NCBI RefSeq assembly: GCF_012932365.1
Contig: NZ_JAAIIH010000010.1
Span: 1 to 64,000 of the forward strand
DNA: 64,000 nucleotides
Source: Bifidobacterium moraviense
Lineage (GTDB): Bacteria; Actinomycetota; Actinomycetes; Actinomycetales; Bifidobacteriaceae
Direction of reading: 5' to 3'
Positions 38,035 through 46,379 of this stretch are shown here, one piece after another; within the stretch, counting starts at the first letter, position 1, and each line of letters opens with the position of its first letter. A program made the position numbers and the translations under genes. The notes beneath the pieces were generated by a model. It was not told where the DNA came from, searched no databases, and saw only the letters and a list, made by a program, of their open reading frames with translations.

Positions 38035-38940
38035 ATGCCCCAGAAACAGATTGAACGCAACGCCCTGATCGTCGGCATCGTCGTGAACGTGACGACGGTG
38101 CTCATGGGCATGACGGTATTCTTCATGACCGGCCTCAAGGCCATGTTCCTCGACACCACGTTCACCGTGATCTCCGTGGTGTCCGGCGTGGTGGCCGTGT
38201 TCCTCTCCTCGCACACCGCGAGACCCACCGACCGGTTCCCCAACGGCAAGTTCGCGCTGGAGCCGATCTACGCGATCTGCAAGGCGCTGCTCACGCTCTC
38301 GCTGCTGGTGTTCTCCCTGCTGGACGTGACGCAGGTAGCGTACGACTACTTCGCGTACGGGCAGGGCGATCGCATCGAGACGGGGCCGGTGGTGGTGTAC
38401 GAGATCGTCACCGTGGTCATCTGCTTCGCCCTGTGGGCGTACTACCGCAACCGGAGCCGGGCGATGAACGGGGCCAGCACCATGCTCGCCGCCGAACAGA
38501 ACAGCACGCTCGTGGACGGCGCGATGTCGTTCGGCATCGGCGCGGTGGCCATCTTCCTGTGGCTGCTGCCCGCCGGCACGCCGCTCGACTTCCTGCACTA
38601 CACCGGCGACTTCTTCATCACGCTGGCGATCGTGCTGCTCACGGCCAAGGAGCCGTTCGGCGTGCTCAGGGACGCGTTCGTGGAGCTCGTGGGCGGCGTG
38701 CATGACGACGAGGAGACGCTGGCGTTCGTGGAGGCGGCGGCGATGCGGACGCTGCCCGCCGGCACCGAGTACGAGCGAACGCTGGTGTTCAAGACCGGCA
38801 TGAACTACACGGTGGACGTGTACCTGGCCGGCACCGGAGAGACCATCGACGTGGCCGATCTGGTGGGGCGCAAGCGCGCGCTGGAGCAGGAGCTGCGCGG
38901 GCGGCTGCACATCGTGGACGTCGACTTCGTGTTCGACTGA
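38035..38940 (+). CDS. Cation diffusion facilitator (CDF)-like transporter
   Basis: A 301-aa cytoplasmic-membrane protein with about six helices, then a 90-residue cytoplasmic domain. CDF-type helices are seen with DTTFTVISVVSGVVAVF (helix 2), RFPNGKFALEPIYAICKALL (the conserved G-K-x-E-P loop) and NSTLVDGAMSFGIG (helix 5, NxxxD). The metal-ligand pattern HxxxD of classical zinc CDFs is altered here (DTTFT for HSxxD; NSTLVDG for HxxxD), so the cation is uncertain. AAAGGAGG lies 7 nt before ATG 38035. It is a single gene followed by a repeat tract. Confidence 0.8.
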   Translation: MPQKQIERNALIVGIVVNVTTVLMGMTVFFMTGLKAMFLDTTFTVISVVSGVVAVFLSSHTARPTDRFPNGKFALEPIYAICKALLTLSLLVFSLLDVTQVAYDYFAYGQGDRIETGPVVVYEIVTVVICFALWAYYRNRSRAMNGASTMLAAEQNSTLVDGAMSFGIGAVAIFLWLLPAGTPLDFLHYTGDFFITLAIVLLTAKEPFGVLRDAFVELVGGVHDDEETLAFVEAAAMRTLPAGTEYERTLVFKTGMNYTVDVYLAGTGETIDVADLVGRKRALEQELRGRLHIVDVDFVFD

Positions 38941-38959
38941 TCGCCGTCCCGAGCGGCGC

Positions 38960-39606
38960 GGTCCCTTCCTTGTCATCCTGAGCGGATCAGTCTCTTCCCA
39001 TCATCCCTGGGCGGATCAGCCCCCTTCTCGTCATCCTGGGCGGTGCGGTCCCCTCCTTGTCATCCTGAGCGGAGCGCAGCGGAGTCGAAGGATCTTTGAC
39101 ATGCGTGTGTGGGTCAAGGATCCTTCGACTCCGGCCTGCGGCCTTCGCTCAGGATGACGGGAAGGGGAGACGGTGTCGGCCTTCGCTCAGGATGACGAGA
39201 AGGGGGAGGCGGTGTCGGCCTTTGCTCGGGATGACGTTGGTGGTGTGGTGTTGACCTTTGCTTGGGATGACCGGGAAAGCAAGCCCCGCTTTGAACGAGC
39301 GGAGAGACAAACCCGCCTGTGCTCCGTCACCCACCGAGTGGACCGAACCCTTCCCGTCATCCCTGGGCGGATCAGTCTCTTCCCATCATCCCTGGGCGGA
39401 TCAGCCCCCCCTTCTCGTCATCCTGAGCGGCGCGGTCCCTTCCTTGTCATCCTGAGCGGAGCGCAGCGGAGTCGAAGGATCTTTGACATGCGTGTGTGGG
39501 TCAAGGATCCTTCGACTTCGGCCTGCGGCCTTCGCTCAGGATGACGCAGTAGAGGCGGCGTTGGTCCTTACTCAGGATGACAGGAAGGAGGCGTTGGCCT
39601 TCGCTC
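38960..39606. repeat. Second tract of hairpin repeat family II (two full copies plus fragments)
   Basis: The 715-bp gap between the CDF gene and cysS is built of GTCATCCTGAGCGG units. Full hairpins are at 39059-39158 and 39446-39545 (left GTCATCCTGAGCGGAGCGC, GTCGAAGGATCTTTGACATG, right CTTCGCTCAGGATGAC). Between them, tandem fragments CATCCCTGGGCGGATCAG (about 39000-39030 and 39358-39410) are duplicated, so a segment of roughly 390 bp seems to have been duplicated as a block. No gene is seen. Confidence 0.82.
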
Positions 39607-39615
39607 AGGATGATG

Positions 39616-39650
39616 TTTGGGGGGTGCGGCGTTTCGCCGCACCCCCCAAA
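39616..39650 (-). terminator. Terminator of cysS
   Basis: A 16-bp stem (TTTGGGGGGTGCGGCG with CGCCGCACCCCCCAAA) and a 3-nt loop lie 5 nt after the cysS stop. The stem is A-T rich at its base; the minus-strand tail is not a T-run. Confidence 0.75.
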
Positions 39651-39655
39651 AAACG

Positions 39656-41284
39656 TCACTTGAGGCTCCAGGTGGAGCCCTGCGGGCCGTCCTCGATGGC
39701 GATGCCGGCCGCGTTCAGCGCATCGCGGATCGCGTCGGCCTTGGCGAAGTCACGCGCCTTGCGCGCCTCCGCGCGGGCGTCCAGCTGTTCGCCGATCAGC
39801 GCGTCCAGCGCCCTGCGCTCCGGAGTGGCGTCGCCGTCGTCGGCCGCGCCAGCCGCGCCGTCGCTCACCCACGGCTCGGCCAGCGGGTCGAGACCCAGCG
39901 TGTCCAGCATCGCGCGCAGCGTCAGCAGCTGACCGCGCACCGTCGCCTTGGCGGCGTCGCCGTCCACCTCGTCGCCCACGTTCGAGAGCGTGCCGTTGAT
40001 CGTGCGGATCTGCGTGAAGATCGCCGCCAGCGCGCCCGGCACGTTGACGTCGTTGTTGAGGGCGGCCGTGAAGTCCGCCGGCAGCAGGTCGGCGTTCACC
40101 GCCTCCACCTCGTCGCGCGTCGGCTGCTCGCCGATCGCCGCGCCCGCGCGCTCGATGCAGTTGGACACGCGCTCGTACGCGGCCTGCGCCTCCACCAGCG
40201 CCTGATCGGACCATTCAAGCATCGAACGGTACTGCACGGAACCGAGCGCGTAGCGCACTACCCACGCGGAATGGTCGGCCAGCACGCTCGGCACCGACAG
40301 GCCGGTGCCCAGCGACTTCGACATCTTCTCGCCCTTGGCGGTCACCCACGCCGAATGCATCCAGCGGGCCGCCGACTCGTAGCCGGCCGCGCGCGTCTGC
40401 GCCATCTCGTTCTCATGGTGCGGGAAGCGCAGATCCAGACCGCCGCCATGGATGTCGAACATGCCATCGAGATAGCGGTGGCTCATGGCCGAGCATTCGA
40501 TGTGCCAGCCCGGGCGGCCCACGCCGAACGGCGTCGCCCAGCGGGCGGTTTCGGGATCGGTGTCCTTCGGCGCCTTCCACAGCGCGAAGTCGCGCGGATC
40601 ATGCTTGTCGGGGGAGGCGTCGGCCGGATCGACCGGATTGTACTTGTCGTCGCCGGACGCGTCCACGGACGGACCCATGCGATCGGCGACGGCAGCGGCC
40701 TCGTCCACCTCGCCGGCGCTCTGCTTCTGATGCGTCAGCTCGCCGTACGCCGGCCAGCTCGCCACGTCGAAGTACACGTTGCCCGTGGGATTGCCGTCGG
40801 CATCGCGCACCACGTAGCCGTGGCCGTTGTCGACGATGCGCTGGATCAGCGACACCATGTCCGGCACATGGCCGGTCGCGCGCGGCTCCACGGTCGGCGG
40901 CAGCACGCCCAGCTGATCGTAGAAGCGCGTGAACTCGCGCTCGTAGTAGTAGGCGCGCGCCCACCACTGCTGCCCGGCCGCGGCGGCCTTGTCGAGGATC
41001 TTGTCGTCGATGTCCGTCACGTTGCGCACGAACGTCACGTCGTAGCCCAGACGCATGAACCAGCGGCGCACCACGTCGAACGCGACGGCAGCGCGCATGT
41101 GGCCGATGTGCGGCGACGACTGCACCGTCGCGCCGCACACGTAGATGCCCACCTTGCCGGGCTTGATCGGCGTGAACGACGACACCGCGTGCGATGCCGT
41201 GTCATACAGCTTCAGATCGGCGGCCGCCTTGGCGACCGAAGCGGCGGAAGTGCTGAAATTCTGCGGTTCTTGGCTTGTTCCCAT
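39656..41284 (-). CDS. cysS: Cysteinyl-tRNA synthetase
   Basis: This enzyme charges tRNA-Cys. The 542-aa class I synthetase has [17 protein letters not shown] (zinc cysteine and HIGH-type signature), [25 protein letters not shown] with [17 protein letters not shown], and GEKMSKSLG (KMSKS). The insertion [31 protein letters not shown] extends the usual length by some 30 residues. The start was set at 41284 since TACCCT lies 7 nt before it on the minus strand; ATG 41290 would fall inside the 5' region of that promoter. The divergent amidotransferase gene starts 136 bp away. Confidence 0.95.
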   Translation of the reverse strand: MGTSQEPQNFSTSAASVAKAAADLKLYDTASHAVSSFTPIKPGKVGIYVCGATVQSSPHIGHMRAAVAFDVVRRWFMRLGYDVTFVRNVTDIDDKILDKAAAAGQQWWARAYYYEREFTRFYDQLGVLPPTVEPRATGHVPDMVSLIQRIVDNGHGYVVRDADGNPTGNVYFDVASWPAYGELTHQKQSAGEVDEAAAVADRMGPSVDASGDDKYNPVDPADASPDKHDPRDFALWKAPKDTDPETARWATPFGVGRPGWHIECSAMSHRYLDGMFDIHGGGLDLRFPHHENEMAQTRAAGYESAARWMHSAWVTAKGEKMSKSLGTGLSVPSVLADHSAWVVRYALGSVQYRSMLEWSDQALVEAQAAYERVSNCIERAGAAIGEQPTRDEVEAVNADLLPADFTAALNNDVNVPGALAAIFTQIRTINGTLSNVGDEVDGDAAKATVRGQLLTLRAMLDTLGLDPLAEPWVSDGAAGAADDGDATPERRALDALIGEQLDARAEARKARDFAKADAIRDALNAAGIAIEDGPQGSTWSLK

Positions 41285-41291
41285 AGCCATG

Positions 41292-41297
41292 AGGGTA
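41292..41297 (-). promoter_or_regulatory. -10 box of leaderless cysS
   Basis: On the minus strand TACCCT ends 7 nt before ATG 41284. Confidence 0.55.
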
Positions 41298-41420
41298 TGC
41301 GCGAAACCAGACAAGCGCAAGGATCGTCCCGCGGCCGCGGAACGCGTGGCCGAAGCGCTCGGCATGGTGCGTGCTTCCGGGTAACAGGGGCTGTGCGCCC
41401 ACGGTGGCACAATGGGAGCT

Positions 41421-42161
41421 ATGTCCGAACCGCAAGTGCTTATTCTCCAGCATGTCCCGTGGGAACGTCCCGGCAGGATCCTGCAGAACCTCGAGGATCT
41501 GGGACTGGGGTACCAGATCCTGTCCATCGTGGACCGCAAGAAGCCCGACCTGCCCGACTTCAAGGACGTGGCCGGTCTGGTGATCATGGGAGGCCCGATG
41601 GGCGCGCTCGACTGGGACGAGCATCCGGGCCTCAAGGTGGAGTCGCAGCTGGCGCGCGCCGCCGTGAGCGTGGGCAAGCCGACGCTCGGCGTGTGCCTGG
41701 GACATCAGATCATCGGCACCGCGCTGGGGGCGAAGCTGCAGCGCGGCGAGGCGCCGGAGATCGGGTTCGCGCCGATCAAGCGCGTGGACCGTCACGACTT
41801 CTTCTCCATGTGGGACAAGCAGATCAGCGTGCTGCACTGGCACAACGACGTGATCGGCGTGCCCGAGGGCGCGCAGGTGCTCGCCCGCACGCACGGCACG
41901 AAGGTGCAGGCGTTCCGCGTGGGCTCCGCGCTGGGCATGCAGTTCCACCTCGAGGTGACCGCCTCGCTGCTGGAGGAGTGGCTCGACGAGCCGTCCATGG
42001 TGAAGGACCTCAAGTCGGTGGGGCTGTCCAAGTCGCAGCTGCGCGACCAGTTCGCCGAGTTCAACCCCACGCTGCAGCCGCTCGCCGAGCAGGTGTTCTC
42101 CGGGTTCGCGGCGCGCTGCAACACGTACGCCAAGGCGCTCGCCGCGTCGCACGCCGAGTAG
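41421..42161 (+). CDS. Class I glutamine amidotransferase (GMP-synthase-like)
   Basis: A stand-alone GATase1 domain protein (246 aa) similar to the glutaminase half of GMP synthase. It has [16 protein letters not shown], the nucleophile elbow GVCLGHQ (Cys 92) and the His/Glu of the triad in GMQFHLEVT. Such proteins release ammonia from glutamine, or act on gamma-glutamyl compounds. The true substrate is unknown and no synthetase partner is nearby. CACAAT ends 7 nt before ATG, and GGGAG also sits 2 nt before ATG; leaderless initiation is likelier. Confidence 0.88.
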   Translation: MSEPQVLILQHVPWERPGRILQNLEDLGLGYQILSIVDRKKPDLPDFKDVAGLVIMGGPMGALDWDEHPGLKVESQLARAAVSVGKPTLGVCLGHQIIGTALGAKLQRGEAPEIGFAPIKRVDRHDFFSMWDKQISVLHWHNDVIGVPEGAQVLARTHGTKVQAFRVGSALGMQFHLEVTASLLEEWLDEPSMVKDLKSVGLSKSQLRDQFAEFNPTLQPLAEQVFSGFAARCNTYAKALAASHAE

Positions 42162-42212
42162 GTCGGTTCGCGCGTCACGCGGTGCGCGAGGCGTCACGTG
42201 GCGCGTACATGG

Positions 42213-42545
42213 CGTCACGGGGAGCGGACGCTCCCTGTGACGGGGTGCCAAGAATCGTTGATATTGCGCCGTTTTGGGGTGCTGTGTCACTGGGAGCGGA
42301 CGCTCCGCGTGACGTCTTTCCCTCTCCGCGTGACGCGTAGGGTGGTCCGTGTGACGGGGTCTCGTGGCGCGTAGGGCGCCGCGTGATGTGTAGGAGGCTT
42401 CTTCGCATAGGGGCAATTCGTGTGTCACGCGGAGCGCGCGTTGCGTCATGCGGAGCGGACGCTCCTTGTGACGGTCCGCCCAAGAACGTTGATATTGCGC
42501 CGTTTTGGGGTGCTGTGTCACTGGGAGCGGACGCTCCGCGTGACG
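42213..42545. repeat. Hairpin repeat family IV, two copies in reverse orientation
   Basis: Copies at 42213-42314 and 42445-42545 read GTCA-GGAGCGGACGCTCC-TGTGACGG, AACGTTGATATTGCGCCGTTTTGGGG, TCACTGGGAGCGGACGCTCCGCGTGACG. They are reverse complements of the 27041/27389 copies. They fill the 459-bp gap between the amidotransferase and ABC-F genes, where no gene is seen. Confidence 0.8.
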
Positions 42546-42606
42546 GTGGTGGCGCTCCGCGTGACGCGGGGAAGTCACGCGCAGGGCGGACGACGACGGC
42601 AGGCGC

Positions 42607-42612
42607 TACATT
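42607..42612 (+). promoter_or_regulatory. -10 box of leaderless ABC-F gene
   Basis: TACATT ends 8 nt before ATG 42621; no Shine-Dalgarno sequence is present. Confidence 0.6.
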
Positions 42613-42620
42613 GGTGCGTT

Positions 42621-44702
42621 ATGCCGACGTATGATCTGGGACTTGAACGTGTTTCGCTTGCTTTTGCTACCAAAACCATCTTCACCGATGTGACGCAGGG
42701 CGTCTTCGAGGGGGACCGCATTGGCATCGTCGGCCGCAACGGCGATGGCAAGTCGACGCTCCTCAAGCTGTTCGAAGGCGTGCAGACGCCGGATTCCGGC
42801 CGCGTCACCAAGCGCAACGGCCTTACCTTCGGCATGCTCTCCCAGCGCGATCCGCTCGACGACGACGCCACGGTGCGCGAAGCCGCGCTGGAGGGGTGCG
42901 AAGACTACGAATGGGCTGCCGAAACCAAGTCGCGCGAGATCGTGGAGGCGCTGCTCGGCGGCATCGACCTCAATGCGCGGATCGGCTCGCTCTCCGGCGG
43001 CCAGCGCAGGCGTGCGGACATGGCCCGCCTGCTGCTCAAGGACTGGGACATCCTCGCGCTGGACGAGCCCACCAACCATCTGGACGTGGTGACGATCCAC
43101 TGGCTCGCCGAGCATCTGCGCAACCGCTGGCCGTCCGGTCAGGGCGCGCTGCTGCTGGTGACGCACGACCGCTGGTTCCTCGACGAAGTATGCGAGTCCA
43201 TGTGGGAGGTGCACGACGGCGTCATCGACCCGTTCGAGGGCGGATACAGCGCGTACATGATGCAGCGCGTGGAGCGCGACCGTCAGGCCGACGTGCGCGA
43301 GGAGCGCCGCCGCAATCTGGCGCGCAAGGAGCTCGCGTGGCTGTCGCGCGGCGCGCGCGCCCGCTCCACCAAGCAGAAGTTCCACGTCAAGGCCGCGCGC
43401 GAGCTCATCGCCGACGTGCCGCCGATGCGCAACTCCATCGAGCTCAAGCAGATGGCCACGTCGCGTCTGGGCAAGCAGGTGGTGGACCTCATCGACGTGA
43501 CGCAGGTGTTCGCGCATACGCATGGATCGGTGGCGCGCGACGACGCGGCGGCGAACGGCGGCGACATCGTGCCCTCGCTGTACTCCGAGCCCAAGGCGTA
43601 CGGGTCGGTGGAGATCGCCGTGGACGACATGGACGATCCGCGTCTGGTGGACGCCGGCGTGACGAGCGCCGAAGCCGCGGCTGCCGCAGCGCAGACGGAT
43701 GCCACCGACGCGGACGATGCCGAGACGCCGGCCGTCACGTCCGCCGCGCAGAAGGTCACCGTCACCGGCCGCAAGGTGCTCGACGACGTGACGTGGCTGA
43801 TCGGCCCCGGCGACCGCTTCGGCATCGTGGGTGCGAACGGCGCCGGCAAGTCCACGCTTCTGAAGCTCATCGACGGCACGATCACGCCGACCGTGGGCCA
43901 TGTGAACATCGGCAAGACCGTGAAGTTCGCCGTGCTCTCGCAGCGCCTTGACGAGCTGGAGAAGCTGGGCAAGTACAAGATCAAGGAAGTGCTGAGCCGC
44001 TACAAGCCCAGCTACATCGTGGACGGCAAGGAAGTGACGCCCGGTCAGCTCATGGAGCGCCTTGGCTTCTCGTCCGCGCAGCTCATGACGCCGATCCGCG
44101 ACCTGTCGGGCGGTCAGAAGCGCCGCATGCAGCTGCTGCTCATCCTGCTTGACGAGCCGAACGTGCTGGTGATGGACGAGCCCGGCAACGATCTCGACAC
44201 CGACATGCTGGCCGTCATGGAGGATCTGCTCGACACGTGGCCGGGCACCCTCATCGTCGTCTCGCACGACCGCTACCTGCTCGAACGCGTCACCGACCAG
44301 CAGTTCGCGCTCATCGGCGGCAAGATCCGCCATTTGCCCGGCGGCGTGGACGACTACCTCGACATGATCGAGCAGGCCAAGAACGCGCCCGCAGCCGCTG
44401 CGCCTCAGAACGCTGCGCAGAGCGACGCGGATGCGCAGGCGGACGGCGGTGCGCAGACCGCCGCCGAGCCGAAGCTCACCGGCAAGGCGTTCCACGACGC
44501 CCGCAAGCGCGTCAACGCGATCGAGCGCAAGCTTGCCAAGCTGGAGGACCAGAAGAACGACCTCGAGGCGCAGATGGCCGCGCATGATCCGTCCGACTAC
44601 GAGGGCCTCAACAAGCTCAACGCGCAGCTCACCGCCATCGGCGCGGAGAGCGAGGGCCTGGAGGCCGAATGGCTCGAGCTCTCCGAGCAGCTGGGTGAGT
44701 GA
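42621..44702 (+). CDS. ABC-F family ATPase (Uup-like, ribosome-associated)
   Basis: A 693-aa soluble protein with two ABC domains and no membrane part, hence ABC-F: these bind the ribosomal E site and modulate translation. Walker A GRNGDGKST and GANGAGKST; signatures LSGGQRRR and LSGGQKRR; Walker B LALDEPTNHLD and LVMDEPGNDLD. The domain linker contains an Ala/Thr/Asp-rich insertion (about 350-375). The C-terminal 100 residues form a charged coiled coil (KRVNAIERKLAKLEDQKNDLE), as in Uup. It is a housekeeping-type member; no antibiotic-resistance evidence is visible. Confidence 0.92.
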   Translation: MPTYDLGLERVSLAFATKTIFTDVTQGVFEGDRIGIVGRNGDGKSTLLKLFEGVQTPDSGRVTKRNGLTFGMLSQRDPLDDDATVREAALEGCEDYEWAAETKSREIVEALLGGIDLNARIGSLSGGQRRRADMARLLLKDWDILALDEPTNHLDVVTIHWLAEHLRNRWPSGQGALLLVTHDRWFLDEVCESMWEVHDGVIDPFEGGYSAYMMQRVERDRQADVREERRRNLARKELAWLSRGARARSTKQKFHVKAARELIADVPPMRNSIELKQMATSRLGKQVVDLIDVTQVFAHTHGSVARDDAAANGGDIVPSLYSEPKAYGSVEIAVDDMDDPRLVDAGVTSAEAAAAAAQTDATDADDAETPAVTSAAQKVTVTGRKVLDDVTWLIGPGDRFGIVGANGAGKSTLLKLIDGTITPTVGHVNIGKTVKFAVLSQRLDELEKLGKYKIKEVLSRYKPSYIVDGKEVTPGQLMERLGFSSAQLMTPIRDLSGGQKRRMQLLLILLDEPNVLVMDEPGNDLDTDMLAVMEDLLDTWPGTLIVVSHDRYLLERVTDQQFALIGGKIRHLPGGVDDYLDMIEQAKNAPAAAAPQNAAQSDADAQADGGAQTAAEPKLTGKAFHDARKRVNAIERKLAKLEDQKNDLEAQMAAHDPSDYEGLNKLNAQLTAIGAESEGLEAEWLELSEQLGE

Positions 44703-44771
44703 GACAGCTGGGGGAGCGAGGCAGCCAGAGGAGTAAGGGCCGAGCGATTCGGCATGCACCCGAGGGGCGCG

Positions 44772-45209
44772 CTATGCCGTGATCGTCTGCGCGCCGGCGT
44801 CCCACGGGTTGATCAGCGTGACGCCGGTGCCGGCGAAGTCCTTGACGTTGCGCGTGGCCAGCGCCATGTCCCGTGATCGTGCGATCGCCGCGATCATCGC
44901 GTCCTGCGGGCTGATGGGTCTGCCCATGCGCGTGCGGACGGCCTGTATGTCCGCATAGTCCAGCGCAGCCGCGGCATCGAATGAAAGGATGCTGTCGAGC
45001 ATCGGGAGGAGCGCATAGTCGATCGCGGCTGCGAGTTTCCGGCGCCGAGCTCCCTCCGGCATGAGGCGGACGCCCGCAAGCAGTTCGGCTACGGTCACCG
45101 TGGTGATTGCGAGATCGTCGGGATTCTGTTGGCGATACCAGGCGGCGACGGCCGGAGCGGGGCGCGGGCGCAGCGTTTCGCTGATGAGATTGGTGTCGAG
45201 GATGATCAT
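44772..45209 (-). CDS. PIN-domain toxin (VapC/FitB type)
   Basis: A 145-aa PIN ribonuclease. MIILDTNLISETLRP at the start carries the first acidic residue (Asp 5) and the FitB-like NxIsE. TVAELLAGVRLMPEG gives the central Glu, and PISPQDAMIAAIARSRDMALATRNVKDFAGTGV gives the last Asp residues. It follows its antitoxin gene with the GTG at 45218 overlapping that stop, while ATG 45209 matches the family start better. VapC/FitB toxins cut RNA in known systems; the target is unknown. Confidence 0.9.
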   Translation of the reverse strand: MIILDTNLISETLRPRPAPAVAAWYRQQNPDDLAITTVTVAELLAGVRLMPEGARRRKLAAAIDYALLPMLDSILSFDAAAALDYADIQAVRTRMGRPISPQDAMIAAIARSRDMALATRNVKDFAGTGVTLINPWDAGAQTITA

Positions 45210-45214
45210 CGTGA

Positions 45215-45493
45215 TCACTCGAACATCACGGGCGGGCGAGAATCTTCGACGCTGCGCTCGGGCAGGGGAAACTCCTCCTCGGTGAATCCCTCGATGCCCT
45301 CCTGTTCCATGAACGCGCGCATGCGATCGTAGAAGTTGGTGTTCTCGGCGATGCCGTGTGCCACGTAGCCGGCGAGATGCTCCTCCAGCACCGAGCGCAC
45401 CTCGGCTTCCATTGAACGATTGTGCTGCGCCGCGGCCTCCTTGAGCTGCTGGATCTGTTCGTCCGGGACCTTGCGAATCGTGAGCGTTCCCAT
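45215..45493 (-). CDS. Ribbon-helix-helix antitoxin (FitA/VapB type)
   Basis: A 92-aa protein starting MGTLTIRKVPDEQIQQLKEAA, a FitA-like Arc/MetJ fold that binds operator DNA, followed by NRSMEAEVRSVLEEHL. The C-terminal part (about 50-92) is acidic and aromatic (EFPLPERSVEDSRPPVMFE), suiting toxin neutralisation. It is the first gene of the pair and presumably represses it together with the toxin. Confidence 0.88.
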   Translation of the reverse strand: MGTLTIRKVPDEQIQQLKEAAAQHNRSMEAEVRSVLEEHLAGYVAHGIAENTNFYDRMRAFMEQEGIEGFTEEEFPLPERSVEDSRPPVMFE

Positions 45494-45601
45494 GATGTGC
45501 CTCCTTGCCGATGCGAAGCGACTGCTGTCACTCTGCTGTCATGTTGTCGATATGAAGAATGATAGCAGAATGCTGGCAAATTCGCTTGGGGAGAAGAGAC
45601 G

Positions 45602-45638
45602 AAAAAGGGGTGTCCCGCCATGCGACGGGACACCCCTT
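45602..45638 (-). terminator. Rho-independent terminator of ilvBN
   Basis: A perfect 13-bp stem (AAGGGGTGTCCCG with CGGGACACCCCTT) is followed on the minus strand by TTTC. It lies about 150 bp after ilvN and before the antitoxin gene start region. Confidence 0.8.
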
Positions 45639-45652
45639 GACTGTTCTGCGGT

Positions 45653-45795
45653 GGCTGCGCTCCTTAGTGTCGCTCGCGCTACGCTAAGCCCGCTGGGCTC
45701 CGTGTTCAACGGAGTGGCCTTCGGCCACGCTGTGTTCGTGCGGTTGCGCTCCTTAGTGTCGCGCAACGCCACGCTAAGCCCACTGGGCTTAGCGT
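45653..45795. repeat. Duplicated hairpin module downstream of ilvN
   Basis: GCGCTCCTTAGTGTCGC occurs at about 45657 and 45747, each followed by an inverted CTAAGCCC...GGGCTTAG-type element. The second (ACGCTAAGCCCACTGGGCTTAGCGT, 45771-45795) is a nearly perfect palindrome that overlaps the ilvN stop codon. It may add to termination. Confidence 0.7.
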
Positions 45796-46346
45796 CCCGT
45801 TACCTCCGAACCGAGGACCTTCTCGCTCAGGGCGCGCGGGCCGCGCGTGACGGCCACGGCGCCGGAGCGCACCAGCTCGATCACGCCGTAATGCTCCAGC
45901 AGGCCGAGCAGCGCGTCGATCTTGCCCTCCGCGCCCGTCGCCTCGATCGTCAGCGACTCCGGATTCACGTCCACCACGCGCACGCGGAACAGACGCACGA
46001 TTTCCAGCACGTCCGAACGGTTCGACTCGTTCGCCGCCACCTTGATGAGCACCAGCTCGCGCTCCACCGTGGTGGACGGGTCCAGCTCCACGATCTTCAG
46101 CACGTGCAGCAGCTTGTTGAGCTGCTTGATGATCTGCTCCAGCGGCACCGCGTCCACGTCCGCGGTCACCGTGACGCGCGAGATGTCCGGACGCTCGGTG
46201 GGGGAGACGGACAGGGAATTGATGTTGAACGCGCGGCGCGCGAACAGGCCGGCGATGCGGGCCAGCACGCCGGGGCGGTTCTCCACCAGCACCGACAGCG
46301 TATGACGCTCGGAACCGGGCTGGGAGGCGGGATACACAACTGCCAT
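45789..46346 (-). CDS. ilvN: Acetolactate synthase small subunit
   Basis: The regulatory subunit of acetohydroxyacid synthase, first step of branched-chain amino-acid synthesis; it confers valine feedback inhibition. The 185-aa protein has an N-terminal ACT domain (HTLSVLVENRPGVLARIAGLFARRAFNINSLSV) and the C-terminal ALS_ss domain (ERELVLIKVAANESNRSDVLEI). It follows ilvB by 33 bp in the same operon. The usual length is about 160-185. Confidence 0.96.
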   Translation of the reverse strand: MAVVYPASQPGSERHTLSVLVENRPGVLARIAGLFARRAFNINSLSVSPTERPDISRVTVTADVDAVPLEQIIKQLNKLLHVLKIVELDPSTTVERELVLIKVAANESNRSDVLEIVRLFRVRVVDVNPESLTIEATGAEGKIDALLGLLEHYGVIELVRSGAVAVTRGPRALSEKVLGSEVTGR

Positions 46347-46379
46347 GGAAGACTCCTTACGCTCTTGACGCTCTTGCGC

